Of a DNA stretch of 64,000 nucleotides, positions 61,889 through 64,000 are shown one piece after another. The notes beneath the pieces were generated by a model. The model searched no databases and had not been told where the DNA came from. It saw only the letters and a list, made by a program, of their open reading frames with translations. Both the position numbers and the translations under genes were made by a program. Each line of letters starts with the position of its first letter. The first letter of the stretch is position 1. This stretch comes from JANOZM01 sp031429355. Its GTDB lineage: Bacteria; Pseudomonadota; Gammaproteobacteria; Burkholderiales; Burkholderiaceae_E. The stretch is taken from positions 62,001 to 126,000 of the forward strand of contig JANOZM010000016.1 of NCBI GenBank assembly GCA_031429355.1. The letters run 5' to 3'.

Positions 61889-64000
61889 ATGGCCCGATTT
61901 ACAGGTTTACGTTTATTTACAGCGCTTGGTGCGCAAAATGCTGTACTAAAAATACTAGACGGCTCGCGAGAACCAGTGCAGGTCCCGATTCGTTCGGAGA
62001 TATTTGGAATGCAGCGTTTTGCCGAGCATGGGCGTAGCCTCGCGCTGACTCACCAAGCTGCAATTCCCAAGTTTTCTACAATGCGGTTTTTCCCAAGGCT
62101 TGAAAGCAATGTCGAGGTACTGCGAGAATCGTACGATTACATCGGCGTTCAGGCGCGGTCAGGCTATGACATTAGTCCTGCAGCCGAATGGCTGTTAGAT
62201 AACTTCCATTTAATCGAGCGCCAGTTAAAAGAAATTCACGAAGGGTTGCCGCGACGTTACTTTCGTTCCCTACCTGTTCTGCAGCAAGAGCCCCTACAGG
62301 GATTACCGCGAATTTATGGGGTTGCATGGGCCTTCGTTGCCCATACCGACGGTGATTTTGATGAAGATTTGCTCGGGCAATTTCTTCTAGCGTATCAAAC
62401 CAATCGCGAATTAAATTTAAGCGAAATGTGGGCGTTGCCGACAACCTTGCGCGTTGTATTGATAGAAAATTTAAGGCGTTTGGCCGAACGCGTTGCGTCT
62501 AATAAGGCTGCCCGCGAGGTAGCTAATTTGTGCTGTGATCGGCTCGATCAGTTCACAACAGAAACATTGGAAGATATTCGTACGTCACTGGAAGAACGCG
62601 GTGTGGCAACGGTTTTCTTAGGGCAGTTAGCGCAACGCATGCAAGACCAGCCTAATCGGTTTGCAGATCACTATCATCAGTGGATTAAAGTTGCTTTACC
62701 AGATCTTGCGGGCTTAAAAATGCGCGAGGTTGCTGATCAGGCGGCCGACAATTTAAGCGTCAGAAATTCCATTTCTTCGCTCCGAGCAATTAGTGACGCC
62801 GACTGGCCCGATATTGTTGCTAAAAATAGCGCTTTGATGTTGCTAATGTTGTCTTGTCCGGTTTTTGAGTCCGAGCATTTGACCACGCGAGATCAATCCC
62901 TGCATGACATTGAAAAATTGGCCGTAAAAGCGGGGAAAAGCGAATTAGAAATTGCCGACATTTTGCTTGAACTGACAAAAGCCAATGCCGATGGTCAATC
63001 GAATTCGTTGCCAGTTACGTCAGTGCCTGCCTATTGGCTGCGGGGTGATGGCAGAGCATTACTAAACAGGAGGCTTTCTTTGGGGTGGCAGGTTAGCTGG
63101 GCACGGCATGCAATTTTGCCAAGCTATTTGTTGCTGTTGTGTTTAGGAACCTTAGGGCTGGTGGCTTGGCTACTCCATAAGCACGCAAGCCTCACGTTTA
63201 ATCCCGTAATACTCGCCACCGCCTTTCTAATGTTGTTTCCCGTTTCAGAGGCGATTTTGGCTGTCATGAATCGACTGATAAGCGAATCGGTCAAACCACA
63301 TCACTTGCCGCGCCTATCGCTGATCAATGGTATTCCGATCGATCATAAAGTACTGGTTGTAATTCCAAGTATGCTGACCGGCGAAACCTCTGCCAACGAA
63401 TTAACCCATCGTCTATTGCTTCATTACCTAGCAAATCCAGAGCGCCACGCACAGTTTGCGTTGTTAACAGACTGGCCCGATTCGGTTAATGCAACAGCGC
63501 CAGCAGACGCGGCGGCGCTTGCGTTCGCACAATCGGCAATCGCCAGTCTTAATCGCCAGTTTCCTGAGCCGGTTGGTTCAGGGTCGCGGTTTGTATTGCT
63601 ACATCGTAATCGCATCTTTAGTCAGTCAGAACAACGCTGGATTGGTTGGGAGAGAAAGCGCGGAAAGCTGGAACAATTAATTGCTAAGCTTGCTTGTCCA
63701 GAAGATCCAAATCCATTTATTGATCTTGGTGCCGAATCAAAACTAACCGACAATATTAAATACGTACTCACGCTAGATAGTGATACGCAGCTACCTCCCG
63801 AGCGCCTGCGTGACCTCGTAGGTATTGCAGCCCACCCAAGTAATCAGCCACAAATTGACGAAAAAAATCGTCGCATTTTAAATGGGTACGGCATTTTGCA
63901 ACCGCGAATTGTGACGCCGTTGCCTTCACCCAGCGAAGTCACTTTGTTTCATTGGCTTTTTTCTGGGCAATGTGGCATTGATCCGTATAGCGCAGCCACT
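61889..64000 (+). CDS. Cyclic beta-1,2-glucan synthase (NdvB/GT84), N-terminal part, runs off the window
   Basis: The frame from ATG 61889 stays open for 704 codons to the window end. It is the start of a very large NdvB-type synthase, usually over 2500 residues. DYIGVQARSGYDISPAAEWLLDNFHLIERQLKEIHEGLPRRYF near residues 84-126 is the hallmark N-terminal region. Two TM helices lie at about 410-450 (SYLLLLCLGTLGLVAWLL; ILATAFLMLFPVSEAILAV). The GT84 part follows (RKRGKLEQLI, KYVLTLDSDTQLPPERL with a DxD-like motif, YGILQPRI). It makes periplasmic osmoregulated glucans. The GH94 phosphorylase end lies outside. Confidence 0.9.
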   Translation, partial: MARFTGLRLFTALGAQNAVLKILDGSREPVQVPIRSEIFGMQRFAEHGRSLALTHQAAIPKFSTMRFFPRLESNVEVLRESYDYIGVQARSGYDISPAAEWLLDNFHLIERQLKEIHEGLPRRYFRSLPVLQQEPLQGLPRIYGVAWAFVAHTDGDFDEDLLGQFLLAYQTNRELNLSEMWALPTTLRVVLIENLRRLAERVASNKAAREVANLCCDRLDQFTTETLEDIRTSLEERGVATVFLGQLAQRMQDQPNRFADHYHQWIKVALPDLAGLKMREVADQAADNLSVRNSISSLRAISDADWPDIVAKNSALMLLMLSCPVFESEHLTTRDQSLHDIEKLAVKAGKSELEIADILLELTKANADGQSNSLPVTSVPAYWLRGDGRALLNRRLSLGWQVSWARHAILPSYLLLLCLGTLGLVAWLLHKHASLTFNPVILATAFLMLFPVSEAILAVMNRLISESVKPHHLPRLSLINGIPIDHKVLVVIPSMLTGETSANELTHRLLLHYLANPERHAQFALLTDWPDSVNATAPADAAALAFAQSAIASLNRQFPEPVGSGSRFVLLHRNRIFSQSEQRWIGWERKRGKLEQLIAKLACPEDPNPFIDLGAESKLTDNIKYVLTLDSDTQLPPERLRDLVGIAAHPSNQPQIDEKNRRILNGYGILQPRIVTPLPSPSEVTLFHWLFSGQCGIDPYSAAT

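Noticed and set aside
1..64000. CRISPR array, transposon, prophage or integron
   Set aside because: No regularly spaced repeats, transposase, integrase or phage structural genes were seen; the tandem repeats found are contiguous without spacers.

Overview
The window looks like chromosomal DNA of a betaproteobacterium, most likely Burkholderiales. The evidence is a protocatechuate 4,5-cleavage operon in the order known from Comamonas (pmdU-E-F-D-A-B-C), an iscRSUA-hscBA-fdx operon, the lysS-prfB-recJ-lolCD-tatD-comEC neighbourhood, a DUF4212/sodium:solute symporter pair with the insert usual in that group, and the style of the housekeeping proteins. Base composition is balanced, with no clear foreign island. 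I see no transposase, integrase, phage gene or CRISPR array. This is mostly ordinary, densely packed chromosome, so the items to follow up are fine-scale ones rather than a new multi-gene system.

Layout. 1-8.6 kb: aromatic catabolism. A minus-strand operon (ligU, ligJ, ligK, ligI, ligA, ligB, ligC, then a partial aldo/keto reductase) converts protocatechuate to pyruvate and oxaloacetate. It is divergent from a LysR regulator, with dyad half-sites between them. A DUF1932-type dehydrogenase follows. 8.9-14.6 kb: iron-sulfur cluster assembly operon. 14.5-22.8 kb (minus strand): an acyltransferase, lysS, prfB with its programmed frameshift, an ExeA/MshM-like ATPase, recJ and a recJ-linked conserved protein. 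23-32 kb (plus strand): lolC, lolD, a circularly permuted ATP-grasp/alpha-E/transglutaminase trio, tatD and comEC, whose metallo-beta-lactamase domain looks degenerate.

32-37.7 kb: an alpha/beta hydrolase, RidA, a probably Fur-regulated iron-binding protein, a patatin-like lipoprotein, an NlpC/P60 lipoprotein and a protein with degenerate receiver- and GGDEF-like domains carrying a 15-bp coding repeat. 37.9-50.3 kb: short-chain acyl-CoA and acetate metabolism (prpE-like, acs, fumarase, DUF4212 plus symporter), with an ElyC-like protein, an MFS transporter, a GlcG-like protein and YqhA. 50.4-50.9 kb: tRNA-Ser(GGA) followed by hairpins and an inverted copy of its own 3' end.

50.9-64 kb: an aldo/keto reductase, an alpha/beta hydrolase, two DUF4398 lipoproteins (one with OmpA), a semialdehyde dehydrogenase, a receiver protein, a divergent NarL/NarX-type pair, a Cys-rich flavoprotein, a BON/CsbD/AI-2E stress-envelope group, and the first 704 codons of a cyclic beta-1,2-glucan synthase running off the end. 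A 9-bp word, TGTCCTACA, occurs in three intergenic regions here, each next to envelope or stress genes.
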